Shown here piece by piece: positions 18,064 through 26,708 of a DNA stretch of 64,000 nt. Under the pieces are notes generated by a model that did not search any database, was not told where the DNA came from, and saw only the letters and a list, made by a program, of their open reading frames with translations. The stretch is from Alkalibacillus silvisoli (GTDB lineage: Bacteria; Bacillota; Bacilli; Bacillales; Alkalibacillaceae), in NCBI RefSeq assembly GCF_039521975.1, contig NZ_BAAACZ010000016.1:1-64000 (forward strand). The letters run 5' to 3'. The stretch's first letter is position 1. The number at the start of each line of letters is the position of its first letter. The position numbers and the translations under genes were made by a program.

Positions 18064-18813
18064 ATGATTAATTTACAAAATGTAAGTAAACGTTTTGGTG
18101 AGTATGAAGCGATTAAATCGGTCTCTGTATCGGTTAATCATGGCGAAATATACGGCATAATTGGTGCTAGTGGGGCAGGTAAGTCAACGTTACTTCGGTT
18201 GATTAATTTACTAGAGTCCCCTGATGAAGGTGAAGTGATTGTTAATGAACAATCATTAACTCACTTAAAAAGTAAAAGCCTTAGGCAAGCTAGGCAGTCG
18301 ATTGCAATGATCTTCCAACACTATAACTTGTTAGGAAACAAGACGGTATATGATAATGTTGTTGTTCCTTTGGAGTTATCTAAGGTAGTGAGGCAAGAAC
18401 GTGAAGCACGTGTAATGGAAAGCCTTCGATTTGTTGGTTTAGATCATTTAAAAGATCAATATCCATCACAACTAAGTGGTGGTCAAAAGCAGAGAGTTGC
18501 CATTGCAAGAGCACTAGTAAACCAACCTCAAGTGTTGCTATGTGATGAACCAACTTCATCACTCGACCCGAATACGACATCGGAGATTTTAGGTGTGTTG
18601 AAAAATATTAATCAAAGCTTCGGTGTGACGATTGTGATCGTTAGTCATGAGATGGAAGTGATTAAAAGTATTTGCCAACGTGTGACAGTTATGGCTGATG
18701 GTGAAGTCTATGAAACCGTTGAAATTGAACCATCAGGAATCCAAAAGATTGACCATAGCCCGAAAGGATTTGTTGAGAGGCTGAGACAGGGTGGTGATCG
18801 TAACCATGCCTGA
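18064..18813 (+). CDS. metN: Methionine ABC transporter ATPase
   Basis: About 249 residues. Walker A is GASGAGKSTLLRL near residue 36, the Q-loop is MIFQHYNLL, the ABC signature is LSGGQKQRVAIARAL, Walker B is VLLCDEPTSSLD, and the H-loop is IVSHEM. The C-terminal ACT-like regulatory extension of longer MetN proteins is missing; the protein ends soon after the ATPase domain. ATG at 18,064 has GGAAAGGGG upstream. It is the first gene of metN-metI-metQ. I saw no S-box or T-box in the leader. Confidence 0.85.
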   Translation: MINLQNVSKRFGEYEAIKSVSVSVNHGEIYGIIGASGAGKSTLLRLINLLESPDEGEVIVNEQSLTHLKSKSLRQARQSIAMIFQHYNLLGNKTVYDNVVVPLELSKVVRQEREARVMESLRFVGLDHLKDQYPSQLSGGQKQRVAIARALVNQPQVLLCDEPTSSLDPNTTSEILGVLKNINQSFGVTIVIVSHEMEVIKSICQRVTVMADGEVYETVEIEPSGIQKIDHSPKGFVERLRQGGDRNHA

Positions 18814-19468
18814 AGTGTTAGTCGAATACCAATCAGAGATTTGGCAATCAATTGGTGAAACGTTTATTATGGTAGGGTTTTCAATCTTAGCGGCAATTTT
18901 AGTTGGTTTACCACTTGGAACGTTTTTGTTCTTGTGTCGTAAAGATCAAATCTTAGAAAATCAATTAGTATTTTCATCTTTAAATTTAATCGTCAATGTT
19001 ATCAGATCGTTTCCATTTTTACTCTTAGTCGTGGCTATGATTCCTTTTACAAGGTTGATTATTGGTACAGCAATTGGAACAGCTGCTGCGACAGTTCCGT
19101 TAACCGTTATTGCGATTGCTCATTATTCTCGTTTAGTAGAACAATCATTACTTGATATTCCTAAAGGGGTTATGGAAGCTGCAGTCTCAATGGGTGCTTC
19201 AATTAAAGAGATTATTTTTAAATTCTTATACGTTGAAGCGCGATCTGCCCTTGTACTTAGCTTAACGACATCAATCATTAGTTTTATATCTTATTCGACG
19301 ATTATGGGAGTTGTTGGTGGAGGCGGTATTGGAGACTTCGCCATTCGTTATGGTTACCAGCAGTTCAGAACTGATTTGATGTTTTACATGATTATCATCA
19401 TGGTCATACTGGTACAGTTCATTCAGTTTAGCGGAATTACAATAGCAAGAAAGATTGATAAAAGATAG
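18806..19468 (+). CDS. metI: Methionine ABC transporter permease
   Basis: About 220 residues with five hydrophobic segments. The EAA loop that contacts the ATPase is visible as EAAVSMGASIKEIIFKFL near residue 140. The gene overlaps metN by 8 bases; GGGTGGTG lies upstream of the ATG at 18,806. A GTG 15 bases earlier is a possible alternative start. It forms the membrane channel for D- and L-methionine uptake in this ABC family. Confidence 0.9.
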   Translation: MPEVLVEYQSEIWQSIGETFIMVGFSILAAILVGLPLGTFLFLCRKDQILENQLVFSSLNLIVNVIRSFPFLLLVVAMIPFTRLIIGTAIGTAAATVPLTVIAIAHYSRLVEQSLLDIPKGVMEAAVSMGASIKEIIFKFLYVEARSALVLSLTTSIISFISYSTIMGVVGGGGIGDFAIRYGYQQFRTDLMFYMIIIMVILVQFIQFSGITIARKIDKR

Positions 19469-19481
19469 GAGAGAAGGACAC

Positions 19482-20309
19482 ATGAAAAAATTACTGATCC
19501 CAATGACATTAATGTTGTTGATTTTAGCAGCTTGTGGTGGTGATGACCAAGATGCAGGGGATACTGAAGAACCACAAAACTTAGAAGGCCAAACGTTAGA
19601 GGTTGCCTCTTTAATTCCACCGATGCTAGATATTCTTGAAATTGCTCAAGATATTCTAGCTGAAGAAGATGGTATTGAGTTGGAGATTGTTGAATTAAGT
19701 GACAACATACAGCCAAATGATGCCCTAGCTACAGAAGAGGTCGATGCGAACTTCTTCCAGCACGTTCCTTATATGGAAGAGTATAATCGTAATAATGATT
19801 CTGACTTAACGGCAATTCAGCCAATTTACTATGCTAACTATGGTGTTTACGCTCAAGATTATGACACAATGGACGAAATTCCAGACGGTGCAGATATTGC
19901 TATTGCTAATGATATCTCTAACTTAGATCGTTCATTAAGACTATTAGATGATCATGGTATTATTACTTTAGCTGAAACAGACAATCCGCATTATACATTG
20001 TCTGACATAGAAGAGAATCCACATGATTACAACTTTCAAGAAGTGGATCTTTTAATGTTAGCAAGATCGTATGATGATGTTGATGCTGTTTTAATGACAC
20101 CTGCTTATGCTGAACCTCTTGACCTAACACCTAAGAGTGACGCACTTCTGACTGAAGGTGAAGAAAATGACTTTGCCATTACATTAATTGCGCGTGAAGA
20201 TAACGCTGATTCAGAAGTAATCCAAAGATTAGCAGAAGCCATGTCAAGTGATGAAGTACTTGAATTTTTAGAAGAAAATTACGAAGAAACATCAATCCCA
20301 GCATTTTAA
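19482..20309 (+). CDS. metQ: Methionine-binding lipoprotein
   Basis: About 275 residues, NlpA/MetQ family. The signal MKKLLIPMTLMLLILAAC has lipobox LAAC and is followed by an acidic linker rich in Asp and Glu. The mature part shows family landmarks DANFFQHVPYMEEYN near residue 100 and IAIANDISNLDRSLRLL near 140. The ATG at 19,482 has a GGAGAGAAGG stretch upstream; an in-frame earlier start would spoil the signal peptide. It delivers methionine to MetNI. The strong acidity fits a salt-adapted host. Confidence 0.9.
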   Translation: MKKLLIPMTLMLLILAACGGDDQDAGDTEEPQNLEGQTLEVASLIPPMLDILEIAQDILAEEDGIELEIVELSDNIQPNDALATEEVDANFFQHVPYMEEYNRNNDSDLTAIQPIYYANYGVYAQDYDTMDEIPDGADIAIANDISNLDRSLRLLDDHGIITLAETDNPHYTLSDIEENPHDYNFQEVDLLMLARSYDDVDAVLMTPAYAEPLDLTPKSDALLTEGEENDFAITLIAREDNADSEVIQRLAEAMSSDEVLEFLEENYEETSIPAF

Positions 20310-20322
20310 TAGTGAAATCATG

Positions 20323-20364
20323 AAAGCTACTTATACTGATCTATCAGTATAAGTAGCTTTTTTA
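20323..20364 (+). terminator. Strong terminator of metNIQ
   Basis: Perfect arms AAAGCTACTTATACTG and its complement surround a 6-base loop and are followed by TTTTTTA. It begins 14 bases after the metQ stop. Confidence 0.9.
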
Positions 20365-20376
20365 GCTTGATCCTCC

Positions 20377-21237
20377 TTAGCTCTTTTTTCTAATTAGTTG
20401 AATTCGTCTTTTACTTTTCTCAGCGATACGTTGCCATTTTCGATAGAGCTCCTTATATTTAGGGAACTTTTTATAATGGTCTGGTGGTTCAATTGGGTCT
20501 TTTATCCCATTAACAATTAGTGTGATTTTAAATCGTTCACCAGGCTCATCGATTAAGTAGGAGCCGATTTTAAACAGCTCAGCCTTAGAGAATAAATCAT
20601 GAAGGCGTAAGTTAAGTTGCCGGAACATTTCCATATTGATCTCTCTTGTATAACCGATATTAATAATCAGTTGTTTTCCATCGGTAAAATCATCTGGTAA
20701 GTATGGTGTGGAAATCATATATTTTAATGGAATATCAAATGATTCCTCTTCAACTGTATAGACAAAGAGAGCGCCTTTATTTTTATTGATAAAAGTATGA
20801 AGGTCGTGAAAATCAATGTTGATCTCACCTGTGTTTGTAATGATTTCGGTTAAAGATTGGATAGCATGTTCTTCAATTGCTTCAAAAGTAGAATGGGCCT
20901 CTCGAATAGTCGTTTGACTGTCAATTAGCTCCATGAAGTCATCACTTTGAAAGTAAATGACCGCATCACAAAATTCCTTCATCCTTAAGTACTGTGTAGT
21001 AGCGATTTGAAATCTTTTCTTTCCTTCAAAACGAAATGGAAAGCGGAATATACCAATCAATAAGTTTTTTTCCTCTTTTAATGCCCGCAAGTTTTCAACT
21101 AATTCATCTGTTTCACTTGCGTTTCCACCGATCAATTTATAAAAGTATAAGTCATCTTGCAATGACCCTTGTGAAGAGGGCTTGTCTAATTCTAAGTCAT
21201 CTTGTTCAAGGCGATGTATTTTTACAGGTGTCTCCAT
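20377..21237 (-). CDS. FtsZ-related protein lacking the GTP-binding half
   Basis: 286 residues. Residues about 28-170 follow FtsZ from the end of its nucleotide domain into the C-terminal domain: LIGIFRFPFRFEGKKR matches the FtsZ TVGVVTRPFTFEGxKR region, DAVIYFQSDDFMELID matches DTLIVIPNDRLLEIVD, and EINIDFHDLHTFINKNKGAL matches GLINLDFADVKTVMSNKGSA. The tubulin signature GGGTGTG is replaced by IGGNASE, and the preceding Rossmann strands are absent. It therefore cannot bind GTP in the usual way. A basic C-terminal tail (KSKRRIQLIRKKS) follows. It may be a decoy, regulator or structural relative of FtsZ. The gene is isolated. Confidence 0.75.
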   Translation of the reverse strand: METPVKIHRLEQDDLELDKPSSQGSLQDDLYFYKLIGGNASETDELVENLRALKEEKNLLIGIFRFPFRFEGKKRFQIATTQYLRMKEFCDAVIYFQSDDFMELIDSQTTIREAHSTFEAIEEHAIQSLTEIITNTGEINIDFHDLHTFINKNKGALFVYTVEEESFDIPLKYMISTPYLPDDFTDGKQLIINIGYTREINMEMFRQLNLRLHDLFSKAELFKIGSYLIDEPGERFKITLIVNGIKDPIEPPDHYKKFPKYKELYRKWQRIAEKSKRRIQLIRKKS

Positions 21238-21462
21238 AATCTCCGCTCCTTACAAATACTTTTCAATATTATATAAGATTTCGCATAAGTTTCTTGTCAA
21301 AAGTTGTGATTATAATCAACTTATTTTGTTGTAATTTGTCATATTCAAGTTGGAAGGGGTGGGGTACTTTTGATGGTTCAATTTCCTGTACAAATGGTGG
21401 AAGGAAAAATGTATAATAGTGAGTGATATCTTTTCAAAAAATTAAGAAACTAGGGGGATTTT

Positions 21463-21849
21463 ATGCTATTAGCTATTATTTCTGGAATTATTCTATATAT
21501 GGCGATCGGTATGCTTTATTACTCACCATTATTATTTGGAGAAATATGGGTAAGATTATTGAAAATAGATCAACCTGAACACCCGAGGTATGGTTTATTA
21601 ACATTCGTCACTATCATGACGGTGTTGTTAACCTATTTCTTGCTACACTTGACGAATGCATCAACGCTAATAGACGGATTGATTGTTGGTTTGGGATTGG
21701 GTGTAGTTGTTAGTCTCGCTTACGCAAAGGATTTTATATTTGGATTAGGTATTCATACAGAAAATGCCTTTAAAGTGTACTTGATTGGTGTTGGTTATCA
21801 TTTGTTCTCGCTTCCTGTTATTGGTTTAGTTATGATGTTTTTTATCTAA
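21463..21849 (+). CDS. DUF1761-family membrane protein
   Basis: 128 residues with four hydrophobic segments. The opening IISGIILYMAIGMLYYSPLLFGEIW, including the YYSPLLFG-type motif after the first helix, is typical of DUF1761 proteins. AGGGGGA precedes the ATG. It is followed after 66 bases by the VCBS-like gene on the same strand. Function unknown. Confidence 0.7.
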   Translation: MLLAIISGIILYMAIGMLYYSPLLFGEIWVRLLKIDQPEHPRYGLLTFVTIMTVLLTYFLLHLTNASTLIDGLIVGLGLGVVVSLAYAKDFIFGLGIHTENAFKVYLIGVGYHLFSLPVIGLVMMFFI

Positions 21850-21915
21850 AAAGCATTAGCAAATTCAACTTAAGCCCATAAAATATACTAAAAGGGTGAG
21901 AGGAGAATTTGCTTA

Positions 21916-22629
21916 ATGTTTATTTATGGATATAGAAAAGGGTCTTTAGTAGTCGATTCAGCACAGGGGGATGTAACTGGTGATGGCGTGGTTGACCGTG
22001 TAGTTTTAACTGGCGATCAGCCACCTGATAGCCCACTTACGCAAAATATCATACTAGTTGTTCAAGGTGGAGTTACCGGCCAAGTGTATAGTACACCAAT
22101 TGATGATGTTGGTTATGATCCTACGTTATTTTTAGGCGATTTCACAGGTGATGGTGTTGATGAGATTATGGTTACTATTCCAACAGGTGGAAGTGGTGGG
22201 ATAATGAATGAGTATATTTACTCATTTAGCCATAACCGTTTTAATCTTGTGTTTGATAGTAATGCGTATAATGATTACTATCAATACCAAGTTAGCTATT
22301 TGGATGGTTATAAAGTTAAAGTCATTAGTGAAGTGAATCAGCAACAATATATGATTGACCTTTCTAATCGAGACTTAGAATATTTGAGTGAGATTTATAA
22401 TGATGAAGGACAGTTACTTGAACCAATTGAAGGTTGGGTTAATCCATTGAGTGGCTTGTATCCAGTTGATTTCAATTTAGATGGAGTTTATGACCTTTTA
22501 GCTTATCAACAAATCTCGGGTCGTTATAGAGCTGATGGCCTTGGGTATGTCTTAAATACTTTACAATGGGACTCTCAACACTTTGGCTTAAATCAACAGT
22601 CTGTTGCAATTTTTGGTTCAGATATATAA
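21916..22629 (+). CDS. VCBS/FG-GAP-like repeat protein
   Basis: 237 residues with three calcium-loop-like Asp motifs: GDVTGDGVVDRV near residue 25, GDFTGDGVDEIM near 75 and VDFNLDGVYDLL near 190. These are the D-x-D/N-x-D-G loops of VCBS or FG-GAP beta-propeller blades. There is no signal peptide, which is unusual for this fold; some spore-associated proteins look like this. GAGAGGAG lies upstream of the ATG. It ends at a strong terminator. Confidence 0.6.
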   Translation: MFIYGYRKGSLVVDSAQGDVTGDGVVDRVVLTGDQPPDSPLTQNIILVVQGGVTGQVYSTPIDDVGYDPTLFLGDFTGDGVDEIMVTIPTGGSGGIMNEYIYSFSHNRFNLVFDSNAYNDYYQYQVSYLDGYKVKVISEVNQQQYMIDLSNRDLEYLSEIYNDEGQLLEPIEGWVNPLSGLYPVDFNLDGVYDLLAYQQISGRYRADGLGYVLNTLQWDSQHFGLNQQSVAIFGSDI

Positions 22630-22630
22630 T

Positions 22631-22665
22631 AAACCCAGCCGAGTGTTTAGACGGCTGGGTTTATT
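22631..22665. terminator. Terminator between the VCBS-like gene and sspH
   Basis: AAACCCAGCC and GGCTGGGTTT arms surround a 12-base loop. The A and T tracts allow use by both converging genes. Confidence 0.85.
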
Positions 22666-22691
22666 ATGATAAAAGGGGAAATGAGATAAAC

Positions 22692-22871
22692 TTATTCTTC
22701 TTTTAGATTTGTAACATCAACTTCAAATTCTCTTCCACTTTCTTTTAAATAATGGATGACAGCCTTTTGCCGCTCGTCATCAACGTCATTAATATAAATG
22801 TACTTTCCATTATAAACGACGTCTTTCGTGTTGGGATCATCTTTAATTTCCTTAGCACGCATTAAATTCAT
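22692..22871 (-). CDS. sspH: H-type small acid-soluble spore protein
   Basis: 59 residues starting at ATG behind GGAGGG. The N-terminus MNLMRAKEIKDDPNTKDVVYNG matches the H-type SASP pattern (M-x-x-x-RAKEI ... V-x-YNG) and is followed by YIYINDVDD. Like SspP it is a minor spore-core protein made in the forespore. A longer frame to 23,003 has no ribosome binding site and is not supported. Confidence 0.88.
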   Translation of the reverse strand: MNLMRAKEIKDDPNTKDVVYNGKYIYINDVDDERQKAVIHYLKESGREFEVDVTNLKEE

Positions 22872-23074
22872 GATTATCCCTCCAAATTTATAATTTAAAG
22901 CATCTTGTACTGAATGTATAACCGAAACTAACAGCGTGTTAAACATAAAAAGCATAGTACGGCTTAAAAGTAGTTGATTTATCTTATAATTGTTTTCATA
23001 CATGAGACGTATGGTTTATGTTGCTTAGTTCATAATAAGGACTGTTAGAAATGGGAAATTGGAGGGAGCATTTT

Positions 23075-24066
23075 ATGCCACAATCACCTGGTTTAACTTC
23101 ATCAGAGATTGGTACATTATGGATAACCTATCAACAGAAGACGATGGTTTTACGAATGTTAGAGTATTTTATAGAGAAAGCCGATGACGAAGAGGCAAAG
23201 GACATTATGGTGAATATTTCAGAAAAGGTTAAGCCATATGTCGAGCAAATTGTTGTTATGTATCAAGAAGAAAACCTGCCAATACCAGTCGGTTTTACTT
23301 CTGAGGATGTGAACAAAGAAGTTCCCAAGCTTTATGATAATGGGTTTGATATTATGTTCTTAAGGTTGATGGAAAAGATTAGCACGGGAATGCATACATT
23401 AAACTTATCTATGTCATATCGTCACGATGTTACAACACTTTATAGAGAATTAACTCAAATCACTCAAAAATGTTATGAAGATTGTACGCAATACCTACTA
23501 AATAAGGGGCTACTAGTTAAGCCATCTTATGCTTCTATTGAGCAAACAGTAGAATTTGTTCGCGATACCAATTATTTAGGTGGTTTAAATCCATTTAAAG
23601 AAAAGCGTCCATTGAGTACAGTAGAAATAGCTCATCTTTACCTTGCCATTGAATCGAATTCAATTGGACGCAATCTGATCAATGGTTTTGCCCAATGTGC
23701 TGAAAAAGAGGATGTAAAACAACACTTCAAAAAAGGCTGTCAATTAGCGGCTAAAGTTATTGAAAAATCAACCCATTTTTTGAGGAAAATGGCTTGCAAG
23801 TGCCTGCAACACCAGGTGGCAATGTCACAGATTCTAAGCTAGCCCCATTTTCGGATAAAATTATGCTATATTGTATTAGTTTATTTTCTGGCTTTTCGAT
23901 CGGGGGTAGTTCATTAGGGACTTCTTTTAGTTTAAGAACAGATATACCAGCAACACTTTCATTATTAATGAAGGATATATACAGTTATGGTCATGATGTG
24001 GCTAAACTTATGATTAAATATGGTTGGATGGAGGAATCACCACAAACCCATCATATAGGGCAATAA
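23075..24066 (+). pseudogene. DUF3231-family protein broken by a frameshift
   Basis: The frame begins at ATG 23,075 behind GGAGGG with MPQSPGLTSSEIGTLW, the usual start of DUF3231 proteins. The family is about 330 residues with two four-helix, ferritin-like repeats. Reading breaks in a run of six T near 23,777. One extra T would restore HFFEENGLQVPATPGG and join the second frame, which continues to the stop at 24,066 with MKDIYSYGHDVAKLMI. Either the gene is inactive or the T-run was misread in sequencing. DUF3231 proteins are common in spore formers and have no assigned role. Confidence 0.8.
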
Positions 24067-24099
24067 AAGGGTTGTGGCAAATATAGTTGTCCTAATAGT

Positions 24100-24220
24100 C
24101 CGAACAATTCATCGTAAATGAATTCGTTCGGATTTTTGTGCTTCGATCACCGCTACATCAAAAAGTATGAACGCTGATAAATTTGCCTGAGCGCTGATAA
24201 AATGATCCGCTCGGGTAACT
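24100..24220 (+). repeat. Intergenic repeat, copy 2, starting with a terminator
   Basis: CCGAACAATTCAT pairs with ATGAATTCGTTCGG and is followed by ATTTTT, a terminator for the DUF3231 gene. It is followed by CCGCTACATCAAAA and two CGCTGATAAA motifs 20 bases apart, in the same order as copy 1 near 17,232-17,345. Confidence 0.65.
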
Positions 24221-24613
24221 GCTTATCTTACAAGGCAATCAAATGTTCATATTTTAACAACATTCACCCCTTATAGAAAGTATATAATTTGTATGACCTA
24301 CTTAAGTGCAATTATGTCTTACTTCTTCTGAAAGGCTCACTAATCAGGTTCTTGGGCTATGTTAAAGTGTAGTGCTAATAATTTTACAATAATTTACTTT
24401 AACTAAAAAATAAAACTTAATTTTAGGAATAAATACTAAATTTTTAATAATTCTAAGAAATACATACGATATCGTAGCATTTATTAAGTTCGTCTCTCTT
24501 AGTTAATCATATGGCGAATAAGTTAGATGAATGCTTGTTAATCAGACTCTAAGTGGTTTGATAAAAATTCCCACGCTCGTTAACATAATAAATGGAAAGA
24601 GTCGTTTTAATAA
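24221..24613. other. AT-rich region upstream of ectA
   Basis: About 390 bases that should contain the osmoregulated promoter of ectAB. A short palindrome TACGATATCGTA lies near 24,467. I could not identify a convincing SigA or SigB promoter with correct spacing. Confidence 0.35.
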
Positions 24614-25144
24614 ATGATGAAGGGAGAAGTTAACATTAATAGTCAAACAGCTACTTTAAAGCCGTCTAGTACGGTTACGTTTGAAAAACCAACATTAGAA
24701 GATGGCGCAGCAATGTGGGAGTTGGTTAATAATTCAACTCTTGATCAAAACTCAGCTTACAAATATATCATGATGTGTGAGCATTTTGCGGAAACTTGTG
24801 TTGTCGCCAAAGAGGATGACAAGGTAGTCGGTTTTGTAACTGCATTTATACCCCCGGAAAGGCAAGATGTTGTGTTCGTTTGGCAAATTGGAGTTGATGC
24901 ATCACAGAGAGGAAAAGGACTAGCATCAAAAATATTAAACGAACTCATTAGTCGAGAGGCTTGCCGAGATATTCGCTTTTTACAAGCGACTGTAACTCCA
25001 TCTAATAAAGCATCCCAATCATTATTTAAAAGGTTTGCGCGCGAAAAGCAAACTAAATGTGAAGTTTCTGAATGCTTCAAAGAGGAGTTATTCCCAAGTG
25101 ATGAGCATGAAGAAGAATTAAGCTATTTAATAGGGCCGTTTTAA
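24614..25144 (+). CDS. ectA: L-2,4-diaminobutyrate N-gamma-acetyltransferase
   Basis: About 176 residues, GNAT fold. FEKPTLEDGAAMWELVNN near the N-terminus and DQNSAYKYIMMCEHF near 45 are EctA signatures. The acetyl-CoA loop is VDASQRGKGLASKIL near residue 95. It acetylates diaminobutyrate to N-gamma-acetyl-DABA, the direct precursor of ectoine. Start choice is unclear: ATGs at 24,614 and 24,617 have only a distant GGAAAGAG, while a perfect AAGGGAG just inside would suit an ATT codon at 24,635. ectB follows after 94 bases. Confidence 0.9.
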   Translation: MMKGEVNINSQTATLKPSSTVTFEKPTLEDGAAMWELVNNSTLDQNSAYKYIMMCEHFAETCVVAKEDDKVVGFVTAFIPPERQDVVFVWQIGVDASQRGKGLASKILNELISREACRDIRFLQATVTPSNKASQSLFKRFAREKQTKCEVSECFKEELFPSDEHEEELSYLIGPF

Positions 25145-25238
25145 AGAAAACTTGTCGATTTTAAAGGTCCTTGTAAATATAAGTCTAATATTGTATTCAC
25201 CCTAATACCCCAGTGGGTAATTATAAGGAGGAAAAAAC

Positions 25239-26513
25239 TTGAGTAAAACAGATTTGAAAGTATTTGAAAAACATGAGTCAGAGGTTCGTAGTTATTGCCG
25301 CAATTTTCCAACTGTATTCAATGAAGCTAAAGGTTCTAAAATGTGGGATGAAGAAGGTAATGAATATATTGACTTTTTCTCAGGCGCTGGTGCATTAAAT
25401 TATGGACATAATGATCCGAAAATGAAAGAAGCTTTAATCGATTACATTACTAGTGATGGTATTACACACTCTTTAGATAAAGCGACAACAGCTAAAGGTC
25501 AGTTTATTGAGAAATTTAATGAGGTTATTTTAAAACCAAAAGACCTAGACTATAAAATTATGTTTCCGGGACCAACTGGAACTAATACAGTAGAAAGTGC
25601 TTTAAAGCTTGCACGTAAAGTAACAGGACGTACTGAAGTTATTAGCTTTACAAATGGCTTTCATGGCATGACGATTGGTTCATTATCTGTTACTGGTAAT
25701 GCAGCTAAACGAAAAGGTGCAGGTGTCCCATTAAACCATTCGGTTACAATGCCTTATGATAGTTTCTTAAATTCAAATGATACATTAGATTATTTGGAGC
25801 GATTTTTAGAGAATGGTGGAAGTGGTGTTGATCTTCCAGCTGCAATGATTGTTGAAACTGTTCAAGGTGAAGGTGGCATAAATGTTGCTAGTTCTGAATG
25901 GTTAAAGAAATTAGAGGCTATATGTAAGCGCTGGGACATCTTATTAATCATTGATGATGTTCAAGCAGGTGTTGGCCGTACTGGTAAGTTCTTTAGCTTT
26001 GAAGAGGCGGGTATTAAGCCAGATATCGTATGTATGTCTAAATCATTAAGCGGATATGGTGTACCATTTGCGATTACATTATTTAGATCAGAATTAGATA
26101 TTTGGGCACCTGGTGAGCATAATGGTACTTTCCGAGGAAATAACCATGCGTTTATTACGGCAACAACTTCTCTAGATTACTGGAAGGACGATCATCTAGA
26201 GAAGAGTGTTAAGCATAAGGCTACGATCACACATGAATACCTTCATAAGATTGTGGAGAACTATCCTGAATTAAAAGGTGAAGTACGCGGTCGTGGATTA
26301 ATGGTTGGTATTGCTTGTGGTGAGAAAGAGTTAGCAGAAAAAGTAGCAGAGAAAGCATTTGACCTTGGATTGATCATGGAAACAGCTGGTCCAGATGATG
26401 AAGTGTTCAAATTATTCCCTGCTCTTACCATTGAAGAAGCGGATTTGAAAAAAGGGTTAGAAATTATTGAAGAAAGTGTTAAAAGTGTAGTTAAAGAGCC
26501 TGTTTTAAACTAA
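25239..26513 (+). CDS. ectB: Diaminobutyrate-2-oxoglutarate transaminase
   Basis: 424 residues, class III PLP aminotransferase. EctB landmarks are FEKHESEVRSYCRNFPTVF at the N-terminus, GPTGTNTVESALKLARK near residue 108, IIDDVQAGVGRTGKFFSFE near 240 and CMSKSLSGYGVPFA with the PLP-binding Lys near 268. It makes L-2,4-diaminobutyrate from aspartate semialdehyde and glutamate. The start is TTG behind AAGGAGG. The usual third gene, ectC (ectoine synthase), does not follow; a strong terminator and dacF come next. Confidence 0.95.
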   Translation: MSKTDLKVFEKHESEVRSYCRNFPTVFNEAKGSKMWDEEGNEYIDFFSGAGALNYGHNDPKMKEALIDYITSDGITHSLDKATTAKGQFIEKFNEVILKPKDLDYKIMFPGPTGTNTVESALKLARKVTGRTEVISFTNGFHGMTIGSLSVTGNAAKRKGAGVPLNHSVTMPYDSFLNSNDTLDYLERFLENGGSGVDLPAAMIVETVQGEGGINVASSEWLKKLEAICKRWDILLIIDDVQAGVGRTGKFFSFEEAGIKPDIVCMSKSLSGYGVPFAITLFRSELDIWAPGEHNGTFRGNNHAFITATTSLDYWKDDHLEKSVKHKATITHEYLHKIVENYPELKGEVRGRGLMVGIACGEKELAEKVAEKAFDLGLIMETAGPDDEVFKLFPALTIEEADLKKGLEIIEESVKSVVKEPVLN

Positions 26514-26530
26514 TTAGGACAAATAATTTA

Positions 26531-26577
26531 AAAGGAACCGCCCCTGAACATTATGTATGGGGGCAGTTCCTTTTTGT
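26531..26577 (+). terminator. Strong terminator directly after ectB
   Basis: AAAGGAACCGCCCC and GGGGCAGTTCCTTT arms with a loop of about 15 bases are followed by TTTGTGTT. It starts 18 bases past the ectB stop and closes the operon without ectC. Confidence 0.85.
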
Positions 26578-26708
26578 GTTTAAATTAGCTTATGCTTCAA
26601 TTATTTCGTCAAAATGAAAATAAATTTTAACCTCACTTTAATATTCTGTTGATTGAGATTTGGTATAATGGTTATGCTACTCAATTATAGTCCTAAAGGT
26701 GATCTGCC

